Below are positions 18,278 to 27,942 of a DNA stretch of 64,000 nt, piece after piece. The notes under the pieces are model-generated. The model made no database searches. It was not told the DNA's origin and saw only the letters and a program-made list of their open reading frames with translations. The position numbers were made by a program, and so were the translations under genes. The first letter of the stretch is position 1, and each line of letters starts with the position of its first letter. This DNA is from Croceibacterium atlanticum (GTDB lineage: Bacteria; Pseudomonadota; Alphaproteobacteria; Sphingomonadales; Sphingomonadaceae): positions 3,224,001 to 3,288,000 of the forward strand of contig NZ_CP011452.2 of the NCBI RefSeq assembly GCF_001008165.2, written 5' to 3'.

Positions 18278-19216
18278 ATGGGACCAGTTGATCCGATCCG
18301 GGACCAGGCGGCTCATTGGGCCGTGTTGACGAGCGATCCGGCATTCGATGATTGGGAAAAGTTTACGGCGTGGCTGGAAAGCCATCCCGATCACGCCGCG
18401 ACCTATGACCGCGTGATGGCAGCCGTGGCCGAAGCGGCGGAAGCCGATATTCCGGCGCCCGCACCGGCCGCGAATGACGGTGATGCGGGCGAAATGCCAC
18501 AATCCCCGGCGCGTCGGCGCTGGCTGGGCGGGGCCCTGGCCGCATCGGTGGCGGTGCTGGCCGTGATTGGCGTCTGGCAATCGCGCGACGGCAGCCAGAC
18601 CTTTGAGACAGCGCCGGGGGAAACGCGGGTTATCGCGCTGGCCGATGGGGGCGAAATTGTTCTTTCCGGGGGAACGCGCCTCCTGTTCGATCCCGAAGAT
18701 CCGCGCGAAGCCGCGCTGGAGGCGGGGCAGGCCCTGTTCACGATTACTCACGATCCGGCCAATCCCTTCCGGCTGGAAGTGGGCGGTGATCGGCTGGTCG
18801 ATATCGGCACGGTGTTCGATGTTGCGGCGCGCCCGGATTCGCTGACCGTTGCCGTTTCCGAAGGGGCGGTTCTGTTCAATCCTGATGGGCAGAATGTCGA
18901 ATTGCAGCCCGGCGACATGCTGACCAGCGCCGTGGGATCTGCCGAATATACGCTTTCCCGCGTCCCGTTGGAGCAGGTGGGCGAATGGCGGACCGGCCGG
19001 CTGACCTTCCAGAATGCCACCATCGCCGAACTGGCGGGGGATCTGACCCGCGCCACCGGAATTCCCTTCGCCGCTGCTGAAGGTGCCGCCAATGCTCCCC
19101 GTGTTTCGGGCAGCTTGTTGCTTGGGCCGGTGCGGGATGACCCCCGCACTATTGCGCCGCTTCTGGGTGTAACCGTGCGGCGCCAGGGCGATAGCTGGAT
19201 CATCGCCGTGCAGTGA
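18278..19216 (+). CDS. FecR-like anti-sigma regulator
   Basis: 312 residues from the ATG at 18278, chosen because AGGAGGA lies 7 bases upstream; the frame extends back to 18239 without family character. The N-terminal cytoplasmic domain (DWEKFTAWLESHPDHAATYD) is typical of FecR. It is followed by one membrane helix (about 83-100), the FecR periplasmic domain (ALADGGEIVLSGGTRL) and a C-terminal STN-interacting domain. It relays receptor occupancy to the sigma factor. Its stop overlaps the receptor start. Confidence 0.92.
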   Translation: MGPVDPIRDQAAHWAVLTSDPAFDDWEKFTAWLESHPDHAATYDRVMAAVAEAAEADIPAPAPAANDGDAGEMPQSPARRRWLGGALAASVAVLAVIGVWQSRDGSQTFETAPGETRVIALADGGEIVLSGGTRLLFDPEDPREAALEAGQALFTITHDPANPFRLEVGGDRLVDIGTVFDVAARPDSLTVAVSEGAVLFNPDGQNVELQPGDMLTSAVGSAEYTLSRVPLEQVGEWRTGRLTFQNATIAELAGDLTRATGIPFAAAEGAANAPRVSGSLLLGPVRDDPRTIAPLLGVTVRRQGDSWIIAVQ

Positions 19217-21666
19217 CCATGCGGCGGACGGGCAAATTTTTTTCGACGGCAATAGCCGTGGCCATCTCCTCGCCCACGCTGGCGCGGGACATGGGCGTGG
19301 ATGCGCCCGCCGGCCGCGCGGGCGATGTCGCCGCCGCCGTTGCGCGGCAGACCGGCACCAGCATCGTAATCGTCGATCGGGAAATTTCGAACCGCCGCAT
19401 CGGTGCGATAAAAGGGACATTCAGCGCGGAAGAAGCAGTACGCCGCCTGGCCCGCGCGGCACGTGCGAAAGCGGTGCCTGCGGGGCCGTATGGCTGGCGG
19501 CTGGTTGCCGCGCCCATGCCCCGAACGCAGGCGGCACCGCCAGGGGCGGAACCGCGCCCGGCACCTCCACCCGCTCCGCCGCCGTCTCCACCGATAGTCG
19601 TGATTTCCAGCAAGCGGGATCTGCATCTGGAACAGGTGCCGAGCCAGGTTTCCCTGCTGGATGGCGAGGAATTGAGCTTCGGCGGCGTTGGCGGCACGGA
19701 AAAGATTACCCGAAGTCTCGCCACCGTATCGTCCACCCATCTGGGCAGCGGACGGAACAAGCTGTTCATTCGGGGGATCGCCGATTCCAGTTTTACCGGG
19801 CCGACCCAGGCCACGGTCGGCCAGTATCTGGGTGATCTGCGGATCAGCTACAACGCGCCCGACCCGGATCTGCGGCTGAACGACATTCAGCGGGTGGAAG
19901 TGATGGAGGGGCCGCAGGGCACGCTCTATGGCGCCGGTTCGCTGGGCGGAATTATCCGCATCGTGCCCAACGATCCCGATCTCGATGCCGCCTATGGTTC
20001 TGCCATGTTCGGCGGCAGCGCGACACAGCATGGCGCGCCGGGTGCGGATGCCAGCGTGATGATCAACCTGCCCGTGGCGGAAGGACAGGCCGCCTTGCGC
20101 CTTGCCGTCGATGCCGAAACGCAGGGTGGATATATCGACAAGCCGCTGCTGGGCAGGGATGATGTCAATCGCACCGGCATTTATGGCGGACGCGCGGCCT
20201 TCCGCGTGGCGCTGGGCGGGGACTGGGTGATGGACCTGGTCGGCGTGGGCCAGGCGACCAAAGCGGATGACAGCCAATATGCCGATCGCGAAGGTGGCGG
20301 GCTGGAACGTCAGTCGGCAGTGCCCGAAGGGTTCGATGCCGATTTCAGGCAGGCCCAGTTCGTCATTTCCGGGCGGCTGGGCAATATACGCCTGCGGTCA
20401 TCCTCCGGGGCGACATGGCAGGGGCTGGAAGAACGTTTCGATGCGACAGAGCCGGACGGGCCGCGCCGATTGTTCACCCAGAACAACGATACCAAGATGT
20501 TCGCCAATGAAACGCGCCTGTGGCAGCCGCTGGGCGATCGTTTCGGCTGGCTGGCCGGGGTAAGCTTCACCCACAATTCCACCAGGCTGACCCGCGATCT
20601 GCAAACGCTGATCCTGCGTGCGCCCACCACCGGCGTTCGCAACACGGTGGATGAGGCGACGCTTTATGGCGAAGCCAGCCTGCTGCTGGCGGATGGCCTG
20701 ATTGCCACGGCCGGTGCCCGGCTGACCCATTCGCAGCTTGGCGGATCGGGAGAGGATATTGCGCCGCAATTGATGGCCGCGCTGGCGGAGGTGGCGGCGG
20801 AAAGATCGGAAACCGTCTTCCTCCCTTCGGCATCGCTGGTGGCCAATGTGATGCCGGCAACCGCGCTCTATCTGCGATATCAGGAAAGCTTCCGCCCCGG
20901 CGGCCTGTCCATCGAAGGGCCGTATATCCGCCGATACGAGAACGATCAGGTCCGCACACTGGAATTCGGCGGCCGCCACGGCAGCCCTGGCGCGGGCGCC
21001 TTCGATATTGCGGCCAGTGTTTCCTACACGCGCTGGAACAATATCCAGGCCGATTTCATTGATCCGTCCGGATTCCCCAGCACGGCCAATATCGGCAATG
21101 GCAGGATATGGAGCGCGACCTTGACGGGCGGCCTGCGTATTGCCCCCGGCCTGCGGCTGGATGCGGGCATCAGTTATAATGACAGCCGCGTGGACGAACC
21201 GGCCTTCACTTATGTTCCCGCCATCGACTTTCCGGAAATGGGGCAGGTGACATCGCCGCTTTCCACCGCACTGATAGACCGGTTGATCGGGCAGCAGGAT
21301 CTGGCCCTGGCCTCCCAGGTCAGCCAGGTGCCCAATATCGCGGATTTTTCCGGCCGGGTCGGCATGGAATATCTGCGCCCCGTGGGGAATGATCTGCTGC
21401 TGACCGCGCGGGGCTGGGTCAATTATGTCGGCAAGTCCCGCCTCGGCATCGGGCCGGAACTGGGCGCGCGGCAAGGGGACTATCTGGATAGCGGGCTGAC
21501 TGTGCGGGTGGGCCGGCGTGGCTTCGGCGTCACTCTGGGCGTCAGCAATCTGGCCGATGTGAAGGGCAACCGCTTTGCGCTGGGCACGCCATTTGCCATC
21601 GGGCGCGACCAGATCACGCCCCTGCGTCCACGCACGATCCGGATCGGCCTCGACGCCAGCTGGTAA
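19213..21666 (+). CDS. TonB-dependent transducer-type outer-membrane receptor
   Basis: 817 residues from GTG 19213 (ATG 19219 is also possible). Signal peptide of about 25 residues. An STN signalling domain (about 30-100) is followed by a proline-rich linker (residues about 105-130), a plug domain (QRVEVMEGPQGTLYGAGSLGG, about 220-240) and a 22-strand barrel ending in an aromatic residue (DASW). The STN domain with FecI and FecR upstream shows surface signalling. The ligand is unknown; an aromatic compound or its chelate is suggested only by the neighbouring oxidative genes. Confidence 0.93.
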   Translation: MTMRRTGKFFSTAIAVAISSPTLARDMGVDAPAGRAGDVAAAVARQTGTSIVIVDREISNRRIGAIKGTFSAEEAVRRLARAARAKAVPAGPYGWRLVAAPMPRTQAAPPGAEPRPAPPPAPPPSPPIVVISSKRDLHLEQVPSQVSLLDGEELSFGGVGGTEKITRSLATVSSTHLGSGRNKLFIRGIADSSFTGPTQATVGQYLGDLRISYNAPDPDLRLNDIQRVEVMEGPQGTLYGAGSLGGIIRIVPNDPDLDAAYGSAMFGGSATQHGAPGADASVMINLPVAEGQAALRLAVDAETQGGYIDKPLLGRDDVNRTGIYGGRAAFRVALGGDWVMDLVGVGQATKADDSQYADREGGGLERQSAVPEGFDADFRQAQFVISGRLGNIRLRSSSGATWQGLEERFDATEPDGPRRLFTQNNDTKMFANETRLWQPLGDRFGWLAGVSFTHNSTRLTRDLQTLILRAPTTGVRNTVDEATLYGEASLLLADGLIATAGARLTHSQLGGSGEDIAPQLMAALAEVAAERSETVFLPSASLVANVMPATALYLRYQESFRPGGLSIEGPYIRRYENDQVRTLEFGGRHGSPGAGAFDIAASVSYTRWNNIQADFIDPSGFPSTANIGNGRIWSATLTGGLRIAPGLRLDAGISYNDSRVDEPAFTYVPAIDFPEMGQVTSPLSTALIDRLIGQQDLALASQVSQVPNIADFSGRVGMEYLRPVGNDLLLTARGWVNYVGKSRLGIGPELGARQGDYLDSGLTVRVGRRGFGVTLGVSNLADVKGNRFALGTPFAIGRDQITPLRPRTIRIGLDASW

Positions 21667-21763
21667 ATCCGGCCAGAAGAAAATCGGAAAAATCTCTCAA
21701 GGCTGCATGGCAGTGGCTCCGTCCTGCAGGTCAAAGATGATCCGGAAGAGGGCCACACCACAC

Positions 21764-24700
21764 ATGCACCGTTACCTGCTTGCCACCACCGCTGTTCTGG
21801 CAATTTCCGCGCCTGCCGCGGCAAAAACCGTTTCGGACGCGAGGACGCAGCCCCTGCGCACCTCCACCATCAATAATGGCGCGCCCGATGCCATCGTGAT
21901 CGACGAGGATGGATCCGTGGTGCTGACCGCCGGCACGGCGGTGACGATGGATAGCAACCACGCCGTCACCAATGACGGCAAGATTTCTGTCGGCAATGCC
22001 AATGGCGGCAGGGGCATTGCCGCGCTGGCGGGAACCAGCGGCGATATCGTGAATACCGGCACGATCACATTGGACGAATCCTACGAGCCCGAGGACGAGG
22101 ATAATGACGGCGATCTCGACGGTCCCTTCGCGATCGGGTCCAACCGGGTGGGCATTTCCACCCAGGGTGCGCATACGGGCAATATTCGCAACGATGGGAC
22201 CATCGCCGTTCAGGGCAATGATTCCGCCGGCATCAGGCTGGAAGGGCCGCTGACCGGCAAGCTGGTGCATGACGGGACCACCGGCGTGGTCGGCGATCGT
22301 TCCGTCGGTGTAGAGGCCGGCGATATTGCCGGCGATGTCCGGCTGGCCGGATCGGTCAGCGCGCGGGGCGAGGATGCAATTGGCGCGCGCTTTGCGGGCG
22401 ATGTGGATGGTGCGCTGGTGGTGCAGGGCACGGTCAGCGCGACCGGCTATCGCAAGACCACGGCGCCCGGCAACACGTCGAAACTCGATGATGACGATTT
22501 GCTGCAGGGCGGTTCCGCCCTGTCGATCGAAGGTGATGTGACGGGCGGCATAGTGCTCGCCACGGCACCTGCCGATACCGATCCTGCTGACGATGACGAG
22601 GATTCGGACGGCATCCCCGACAAGACAGAGGGCAACGCCGCGGTCGTCTCCTACGGCGCGGCTCCGGCCATGAGCATTGGCTCCGCCAACCGGGATATCT
22701 CCATCGGTTCGGTGGCGGGCACGGCGAGCGGTTACGGGCTTGTCGTGGAGGGCGTTATTGCCGGGCGCGGCGTTTATTCCGGCGTCGATGCCACCGGGCT
22801 TTCGATTGGCGGGCTGGGCGGCGCGGTCAGCTTCGCCAATGGGATCGGCATTGCCGGCACCGTTTCTGCCGAAGCCAGGGGCGCCGATGCCACGGCCATA
22901 TATGTCGGATCCGGGGCCGATGTGCCGGAACTGCGCGTTTCCGGCACGGTCAGCGCCAAGGGCAGCGGAAATTCCGCCACCACTTCCACGGCCATCCTGA
23001 TCGGCCAGGGCGCGGATCTTCCCCTGCTGCGTGTCAGCGGCAAGGTGGAGGCAGTGGCATCGGGCGATGACGGCACGGCCCATGCAATCCGCGATACCAG
23101 CGGCACGCTCGCCCTGATCGAGAATAGCGGCGCGATCAGCGCCACCGGGGCGGAGGAAGGTTCAGGCCGCAATATCGCGATCGACCTTGCCGCCAACACG
23201 CAGGGCGCAACCATTCGTCAGACGCAGGTCGCATCCGGCGTCGCCGCGCCCGCCATTACCGGCGATATACGCTTCGGCAGCGGCAGCGATGTGCTGGACG
23301 TGGCCGATGGCAAGGTCAGCGGCGCGGTCTTCTTCGGTGCGGGCAACAACCAGCACAAGCTTTCCGGCGATGCGGTGCAGACCGGATCGGTCGCTTTCGG
23401 CGCAGGGAATGATGCGATGTCGCTGGCCGGAAGCTCGGTCTTTACCGGCAGCGCGGATTTCGGCGGCGGCGCGGATACGCTCAGCCTGTCGGGCAGTTCG
23501 CGCTTTTCCGGCTCGCTCGCCGGGGCATCGGGGCTGACCGTAAACGTCTCGGGCGGCACGCTGGATGTCAGCACGCCCGCTTCGATCTCCTCGCTCAGCG
23601 TGGGCGCAAGCGGCCACCTGGCCGTCACTCTCGACAAGGATGCGGGGGAGGGCACCTATTATGACGTGGCCGGAACCGCTTCCTTCGCGGAAGGGGCCAC
23701 GCTTTCGCTCCGTCTCGCCAGCGTGGCCGATGCGGAAGGGAATTACGTCATCCTCGACGCCGGGACGCTGGAAGGCCTGGACGGGATCGAAACCGATACG
23801 GACATGATCCCCTTCATGTTCAAGGCCAGCCTGTCGGAAGATGCGCCTGCCAATCAGCTTTCCGTCGATGTCGCGCGCCGCACCACTGCGGAACTCGGCC
23901 TCAACCGTTCCCAGGCTGGCGCTTATGATGCGATTTACGCTGCACTCGCCAATGACGAGGATGTGGAAGGCGTGTTTCTGGGCATCACCAATGGCGACCA
24001 GTTCCGCCAGGCAGTGCGGCAGATGGTGCCCGATCATGCGGGCGGCAGTTTCCAGGGCGTGAGCCTGGGGGCGCGCACCTTCGCCCGTCAGGTCTCCGAA
24101 CCGCAAAGCCCGGTTTACACGCTGGGCGGGCTGGACGTGATTGTCGGCACCGGGGCGTGGGGCATGAACAAGTCCGAAGGCCAGACCGCGGCCTATGATC
24201 TTGGCGGTTTCGGCTTCACCGCGGCGGGGGAAGTGGACACCGGCTTCGGTTCGCTTGGCGCGCAGGTCAGCTGGCTGTGGAACGAACATACCAACGGATC
24301 GGCCAGCCACCGCGTCCAGTCGGATACGTATGAACTGGCCGGTTACTGGCGCGGGAAGTGGGGCGGCTTCGCGGCATTCGCGCGCGGGTCCATCGGTACG
24401 GTCGATTTCCACGGTCGCCGCACTCTCAAGGGGGCTGCCGATGGCGAAGCGGTGGAACTGAGCGCGCTTTCCGAATGGAGCGGCACGCTTGTTACCTTCA
24501 ATGGCGGGGCGTCTTTCGAAGGCGGCGGGAAGCACTTCTTCTTCCGCCCTGCCGTGACGGTTGATTACGCCCGGCTGGACGAGGACGGATATACCGATAC
24601 GGGCGGGGGCGAAGCGCTCGATCTCATGGTGGATAGCCGCAAGAGCGATGAGTTCGCCGTCAATGGCGGGCTGACGCTGGGCGTGGATTTCACCGGCACC

Positions 24701-24967
24701 GGCCGGCGTGACCGAAACTGGTTCCGCATCGAAGGCGAAGGCGGCTGGCGCGAAATCGTGGATGGTTCGCTTGGCGCGACAACCGCCCGTTTCGAGGATG
24801 GGGAGGATTTCACCCTCGATGCCGATGAACTGGAAAGCGGCTGGTATGCGAGGCTGCGCGCCCTTGGCGGCAGCGAATCCTATCAGCTCAGCGGAGAATT
24901 GGGCGCGGAGGACCGCATGGGCGAAACTGCCTATTCGCTGCGCGGATCGCTGCGCATGGCCTTCTGA
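21764..24967 (+). CDS. Autotransporter with repetitive passenger domain
   Basis: 1067 residues from ATG 21764; ATG 21737 would add nine basic residues before the signal peptide (LLATTAVLAISAPAAAK). The passenger (about 25-780) is glycine and alanine rich, with repeating beta-helix-like units (NTGTITL, NDGTIAVQG, SARGEDAIGA) and acidic Asp/Glu stretches that could bind calcium. The C-terminal beta-domain (about 800-1067) ends in a terminal Phe (LRMAF), the usual outer-membrane insertion signal. It follows the TonB receptor by about 100 bases and may be co-expressed. The passenger has no recognised enzyme domain. Confidence 0.88.
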   Translation: MHRYLLATTAVLAISAPAAAKTVSDARTQPLRTSTINNGAPDAIVIDEDGSVVLTAGTAVTMDSNHAVTNDGKISVGNANGGRGIAALAGTSGDIVNTGTITLDESYEPEDEDNDGDLDGPFAIGSNRVGISTQGAHTGNIRNDGTIAVQGNDSAGIRLEGPLTGKLVHDGTTGVVGDRSVGVEAGDIAGDVRLAGSVSARGEDAIGARFAGDVDGALVVQGTVSATGYRKTTAPGNTSKLDDDDLLQGGSALSIEGDVTGGIVLATAPADTDPADDDEDSDGIPDKTEGNAAVVSYGAAPAMSIGSANRDISIGSVAGTASGYGLVVEGVIAGRGVYSGVDATGLSIGGLGGAVSFANGIGIAGTVSAEARGADATAIYVGSGADVPELRVSGTVSAKGSGNSATTSTAILIGQGADLPLLRVSGKVEAVASGDDGTAHAIRDTSGTLALIENSGAISATGAEEGSGRNIAIDLAANTQGATIRQTQVASGVAAPAITGDIRFGSGSDVLDVADGKVSGAVFFGAGNNQHKLSGDAVQTGSVAFGAGNDAMSLAGSSVFTGSADFGGGADTLSLSGSSRFSGSLAGASGLTVNVSGGTLDVSTPASISSLSVGASGHLAVTLDKDAGEGTYYDVAGTASFAEGATLSLRLASVADAEGNYVILDAGTLEGLDGIETDTDMIPFMFKASLSEDAPANQLSVDVARRTTAELGLNRSQAGAYDAIYAALANDEDVEGVFLGITNGDQFRQAVRQMVPDHAGGSFQGVSLGARTFARQVSEPQSPVYTLGGLDVIVGTGAWGMNKSEGQTAAYDLGGFGFTAAGEVDTGFGSLGAQVSWLWNEHTNGSASHRVQSDTYELAGYWRGKWGGFAAFARGSIGTVDFHGRRTLKGAADGEAVELSALSEWSGTLVTFNGGASFEGGGKHFFFRPAVTVDYARLDEDGYTDTGGGEALDLMVDSRKSDEFAVNGGLTLGVDFTGTGRRDRNWFRIEGEGGWREIVDGSLGATTARFEDGEDFTLDADELESGWYARLRALGGSESYQLSGELGAEDRMGETAYSLRGSLRMAF

Positions 24968-25027
24968 TTCCAGCAGGGATTCCGTCCGCCAACACCCGCT
25001 TTACCCCCGGTCGGCGGGCGGATAGTT

Positions 25028-25056
25028 CCCGGCGCGCCTCGCAGTGGCGCGCCGGG
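25028..25056. terminator. Hairpin between convergent autotransporter and cytochrome genes
   Basis: Perfect 11-base-pair stem (CCCGGCGCGCC with GGCGCGCCGGG) and a 7-base loop. No T run on either side, so it may act as a bidirectional transcript end or need Rho. Confidence 0.6.
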
Positions 25057-25087
25057 GGCATCCTGCTGGTGCAGTATCGGCCAGGGT

Positions 25088-25489
25088 TTATTCGCTGCCG
25101 CTCGCTTCGGCGGTGGCCTGCAGATATTCGGCGATTGCGCTGATATCCGCGTCGGTCAGCTCCGCCTTGCGGAACATCGGCATGGCGCCGGAACCTTTGC
25201 GGACGAAAAGCTCCAGCACTTCCGGGCCGAGATCGCTACGCAGTTCCAGCGCGGCGGGCAGGGCGCCATCATATTTCCTGGCCAGCGCCATCGTGCCCGG
25301 CAACATGGGCATACCGTCATCGCCGGGCCCGGCACCATGGCAGGGCGCGCATTGATGTTCGAAAATGGTCCGGCCCGGCAAATCGGCCTTCACCACTTTC
25401 GGACTGCCTTGCTGCGGCACTTCCTGCGCCATGGGCGAACTGCAGGCACCCAGCAGGGCCAGCGCGGGTATGATCGTCCAGCGGGTCAT
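25088..25489 (-). CDS. Lipoprotein c-type cytochrome, partner of flavoprotein 2
   Basis: 133 residues. The signal peptide ends in a lipobox (LLGAC, Cys16), so it is probably membrane-anchored, unlike the other two cytochromes here. One heme motif CAPCH; the distal Met is probably in GSGAMPMFRK. It overlaps the stop of flavoprotein 2 by 4 bases and is the last gene of the five-gene minus-strand unit 29528-25088. It probably passes electrons from the flavoprotein to the respiratory chain. Confidence 0.88.
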   Translation of the reverse strand: MTRWTIIPALALLGACSSPMAQEVPQQGSPKVVKADLPGRTIFEHQCAPCHGAGPGDDGMPMLPGTMALARKYDGALPAALELRSDLGPEVLELFVRKGSGAMPMFRKAELTDADISAIAEYLQATAEASGSE

Positions 25490-27099
25490 GCGCGGAACCT
25501 CCTGGGCCAGATGCCGCCGCGACCGGGCGCGATGATGCCGTCCGGGTCGATCGAATCCTTCAGCTGTTCGTGGAATCGGCGCAGCTGGTGGTTGTTGAAG
25601 CTGTATGTGCTGGCCACGTCATCCTGATAGATGGGCGAAGCGCGATAATCGCCCCAGCCATGTTCAGCGGCGACGGCCACGGCTTTCTTCATCGCCGCAT
25701 GGACCATGGCATTATGGTCCGGATCGTCATGCTTTACCGATGGCGCGAAGACCATCTGGAAGGCGAATGTGTGCCAGTAAAGCGGCGCCGTGGTGGCATT
25801 GAAGAATCGCCCGGCCAGCGGGAATTCGCGCAAGCCGTCACACATGACGCGCTGGATTTCAAACACCGCCTCCCCACTGCGCGGCAGGACGGGGAAGAAG
25901 CCGACATGGCCATCATCCTGAACGATCCGCCAGATGCCGAGGCTCGGCACGCCCAGCGCGCCGAAACGGCGTATGCCGGTGCGATAAGGCTGAGTGGTAT
26001 TGAGCAATTGCTGTTCGGTGGCGGGCAGCGGGAAATGGTCCCCGTCCAGCGCCTTCGCGCCCGGAATATCGGCCAATATGCGCGCCTTGGCATATTCCCA
26101 ATTCGCCGCCGTCGCTTCTTTCGGGCCGAAGAATTGCAGATCGACCTGCCAGCTGGGCAATCCGGCGGCTTGTGCAGCAGCGTCCATCTCCGCGTCGGAA
26201 GGGCCGCCGGGCCTGGTTGCCAGCGCGAAAAATTCCTGGTCCCCCATCAGCGCGGCCAGCGGGCTGCCATAGACGGCTTCGCCGATCATCGAACTGTCGG
26301 ACAGGAAGTTCACATGTTCGACCAGTTTCACGAAATCGCGCCGCCGGGGTACGGTAATCAGCCCGGTGCGGTAATATTCGGGCGTCGGCATCAGGCGGAA
26401 GCCCATCTTGGTGACGATGCCGAAATTGCCCTGCGCGAACAGGCCGGACGGGTCGGGGCCGAAACCGTATTTATATTCCTGCCAGGTCTTGGCGCCGGGC
26501 ATTGCGCCCATTCCGGTGCGCATCAATTCGCCATTGGGCAGGACCACTTCCATCCCGCAACTGGCGCCGAAATGGTCGCGGAAATGCGGCATCGTATAGC
26601 CGATACCGCGTTCCAGCGAATTGCCGATGGGGCTGCCCCAGCCGGGATCGGGGCAATCGATCATGACTTTCAGCCCGCGTTCCTGGATGTGGCGATAGAG
26701 ATCGAAATAGGAAACGCCCGGTTCGACCAGCGCGAAATTGCGCTTATCGTCCACTTCCAGAACGCGGTTCAAGCGCTTCAGGTCGAGTACGACGCTGCCG
26801 GTGACATTGGGCGAGGGGCCGCCATAGCCGAAATTCTTGCCGGTAGAGATCGGGAACAGCGGGACCTTGTGCTTCGCCGCGATGCGGACGATCGCCTGCA
26901 CCTGTTCCACATTTTCGGGCGCAACCGCGGCGGAGGCGTGCCGTTCCTCCTCCATGTTCCATACGGGGGAGAAGCTGTCGCGATAGGGGCCGAGTTCATC
27001 TTCGCTGGACCAGACCCAGTCCGCGCCCACGGCGCCGCGAAATTCTTCCAGCACCGCCGCGAAACCGGCAGCATTCATATCGGGGGGAAGAACGGCCAT
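25486..27099 (-). CDS. PCMH-like flavoprotein 2 (vanillyl-alcohol oxidase family)
   Basis: 537 residues, FAD_binding_4 type N-terminal domain with PP-loop ISTGKNFGYGG. By comparison with PCMH (sequence recalled), phenol-binding Tyr95, Tyr473-Arg474 and Arg512 are kept as Y92, Y485-R486 and R527. The position of FAD-linking Tyr384 holds W390. No signal peptide is visible, although the cytochrome partner is exported; PCMH flavoprotein has the same feature and may travel with a partner. It lies 4 bases after the small Tat protein gene. Expected role is side-chain oxidation of a phenolic substrate. Confidence 0.88.
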   Translation of the reverse strand: MAVLPPDMNAAGFAAVLEEFRGAVGADWVWSSEDELGPYRDSFSPVWNMEEERHASAAVAPENVEQVQAIVRIAAKHKVPLFPISTGKNFGYGGPSPNVTGSVVLDLKRLNRVLEVDDKRNFALVEPGVSYFDLYRHIQERGLKVMIDCPDPGWGSPIGNSLERGIGYTMPHFRDHFGASCGMEVVLPNGELMRTGMGAMPGAKTWQEYKYGFGPDPSGLFAQGNFGIVTKMGFRLMPTPEYYRTGLITVPRRRDFVKLVEHVNFLSDSSMIGEAVYGSPLAALMGDQEFFALATRPGGPSDAEMDAAAQAAGLPSWQVDLQFFGPKEATAANWEYAKARILADIPGAKALDGDHFPLPATEQQLLNTTQPYRTGIRRFGALGVPSLGIWRIVQDDGHVGFFPVLPRSGEAVFEIQRVMCDGLREFPLAGRFFNATTAPLYWHTFAFQMVFAPSVKHDDPDHNAMVHAAMKKAVAVAAEHGWGDYRASPIYQDDVASTYSFNNHQLRRFHEQLKDSIDPDGIIAPGRGGIWPRRFRA

Positions 27100-27103
27100 C
27101 GGA

Positions 27104-27511
27104 TCAGGCCTTCACGCTGGGATGGTGCGGCGCAATGACCCAGCTGATGACCTTGCCGTCCTTGCCTGCGGACGCATCCTGCAACTTGCGGCTGACGACC
27201 CTGCGGCCGCGATCCCAGGCCAGATTTTCCAGCACGAACAGCGCATCTGCCCCGGTGATTCCGCCAAGCACGAAGCCCGGCTTGCGCCACAGCGGATCGA
27301 GCGTTTCGTACCACAATGCGGTGACATCACCGTCAATCTTGAAAACGCGCGCGCCAAACGGGCTGGCTAAGCCCGATCCGGCGTGACGGCGGTCGATCAC
27401 GAAACCATCCAGCCCTTCGGGAACCTGGATGATGGAAAGCGGAGCCATGCCGGCAAAGGCCGGAACCGGAGTCAGGGCGCTCCATTTGAGCATGTCGCGG
27501 CGGCTGATCAT
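27104..27511 (-). CDS. Tat-signal protein of unknown function between two flavocytochromes
   Basis: 135 residues. It starts with a twin-arginine signal (MISRRDMLKWSALTP). The mature part of about 105 residues has no cysteine heme motif and no domain I recognise; it is rich in W, R and G (ALWYETLDPLWRKPGFVLGG). Its start overlaps the cytochrome stop by 4 bases and its end is 4 bases from flavoprotein 2, so it belongs to the unit. Folding before export suggests a cofactor-binding protein, a chaperone or an export partner for the signal-less flavoproteins; this is inference. Confidence 0.75.
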   Translation of the reverse strand: MISRRDMLKWSALTPVPAFAGMAPLSIIQVPEGLDGFVIDRRHAGSGLASPFGARVFKIDGDVTALWYETLDPLWRKPGFVLGGITGADALFVLENLAWDRGRRVVSRKLQDASAGKDGKVISWVIAPHHPSVKA

Positions 27512-27942
27512 TGCTGCACTCCCTTGCGGGCCATCATTTCATCGGCGAGGCGCGGTGCATGTGCGCCCCGTTCTTCCAGCGGCGCGGACAGGTAAGCGCC
27601 CAGGGCGGCAAGGTCCGCGTCCGAGATTTCCGTCTTGCGGAAGGGCGGCATCCACGCAACGCCGTTGCGCACGAAATAGGCGACCACTTCCGGGGTCAGA
27701 TCGGTGCGGTCTTCCAGCGCGGCCGGGATCGCGCCTTCATATTTGACCTGCAACGCCATGGTGCCGGCCAGCCGCGGTTCCGCCGCATGGCAGGGCGCGC
27801 ACCAATGGGCGAAGACATCTTTGCCCGGCGCCAGTGCTGCGGCAGTTTCGCCCGTGCGGACGGCGGAGGTGTCTTCCGCCTGGGCCACGCCGATCATGCC
27901 GCCTGCGATCACGATCGCCGCGATTGCGAGATAGCGCTTCAT
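27508..27942 (-). CDS. Small c-type cytochrome, partner of flavoprotein 3
   Basis: 144 residues, signal peptide (about 1-22, cleavage after AQA), heme motif CAPCH and probable distal Met in AWMPPFRK. The ATG shares one base with the stop of flavoprotein 3 (TAATG). It has a longer C-terminal tail than the other two (about 20 residues, ending MMARKGVQQ). Role as for the PCMH cytochrome subunit: electron acceptor for the flavin. Confidence 0.88.
   Translation of the reverse strand: MKRYLAIAAIVIAGGMIGVAQAEDTSAVRTGETAAALAPGKDVFAHWCAPCHAAEPRLAGTMALQVKYEGAIPAALEDRTDLTPEVVAYFVRNGVAWMPPFRKTEISDADLAALGAYLSAPLEERGAHAPRLADEMMARKGVQQ

Noticed and set aside
18194-20277. Long minus-strand frames opposite fecR and the TonB receptor
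   Set aside because: Antisense of well-supported genes.
22080-22640. Repeats in the autotransporter as a CRISPR or satellite
   Set aside because: They are degenerate coding repeats of the passenger domain in one open frame.
21731-24535. Two minus-strand frames of about 450 residues opposite the autotransporter
   Set aside because: Antisense of repetitive coding DNA; no ribosome sites or domain.
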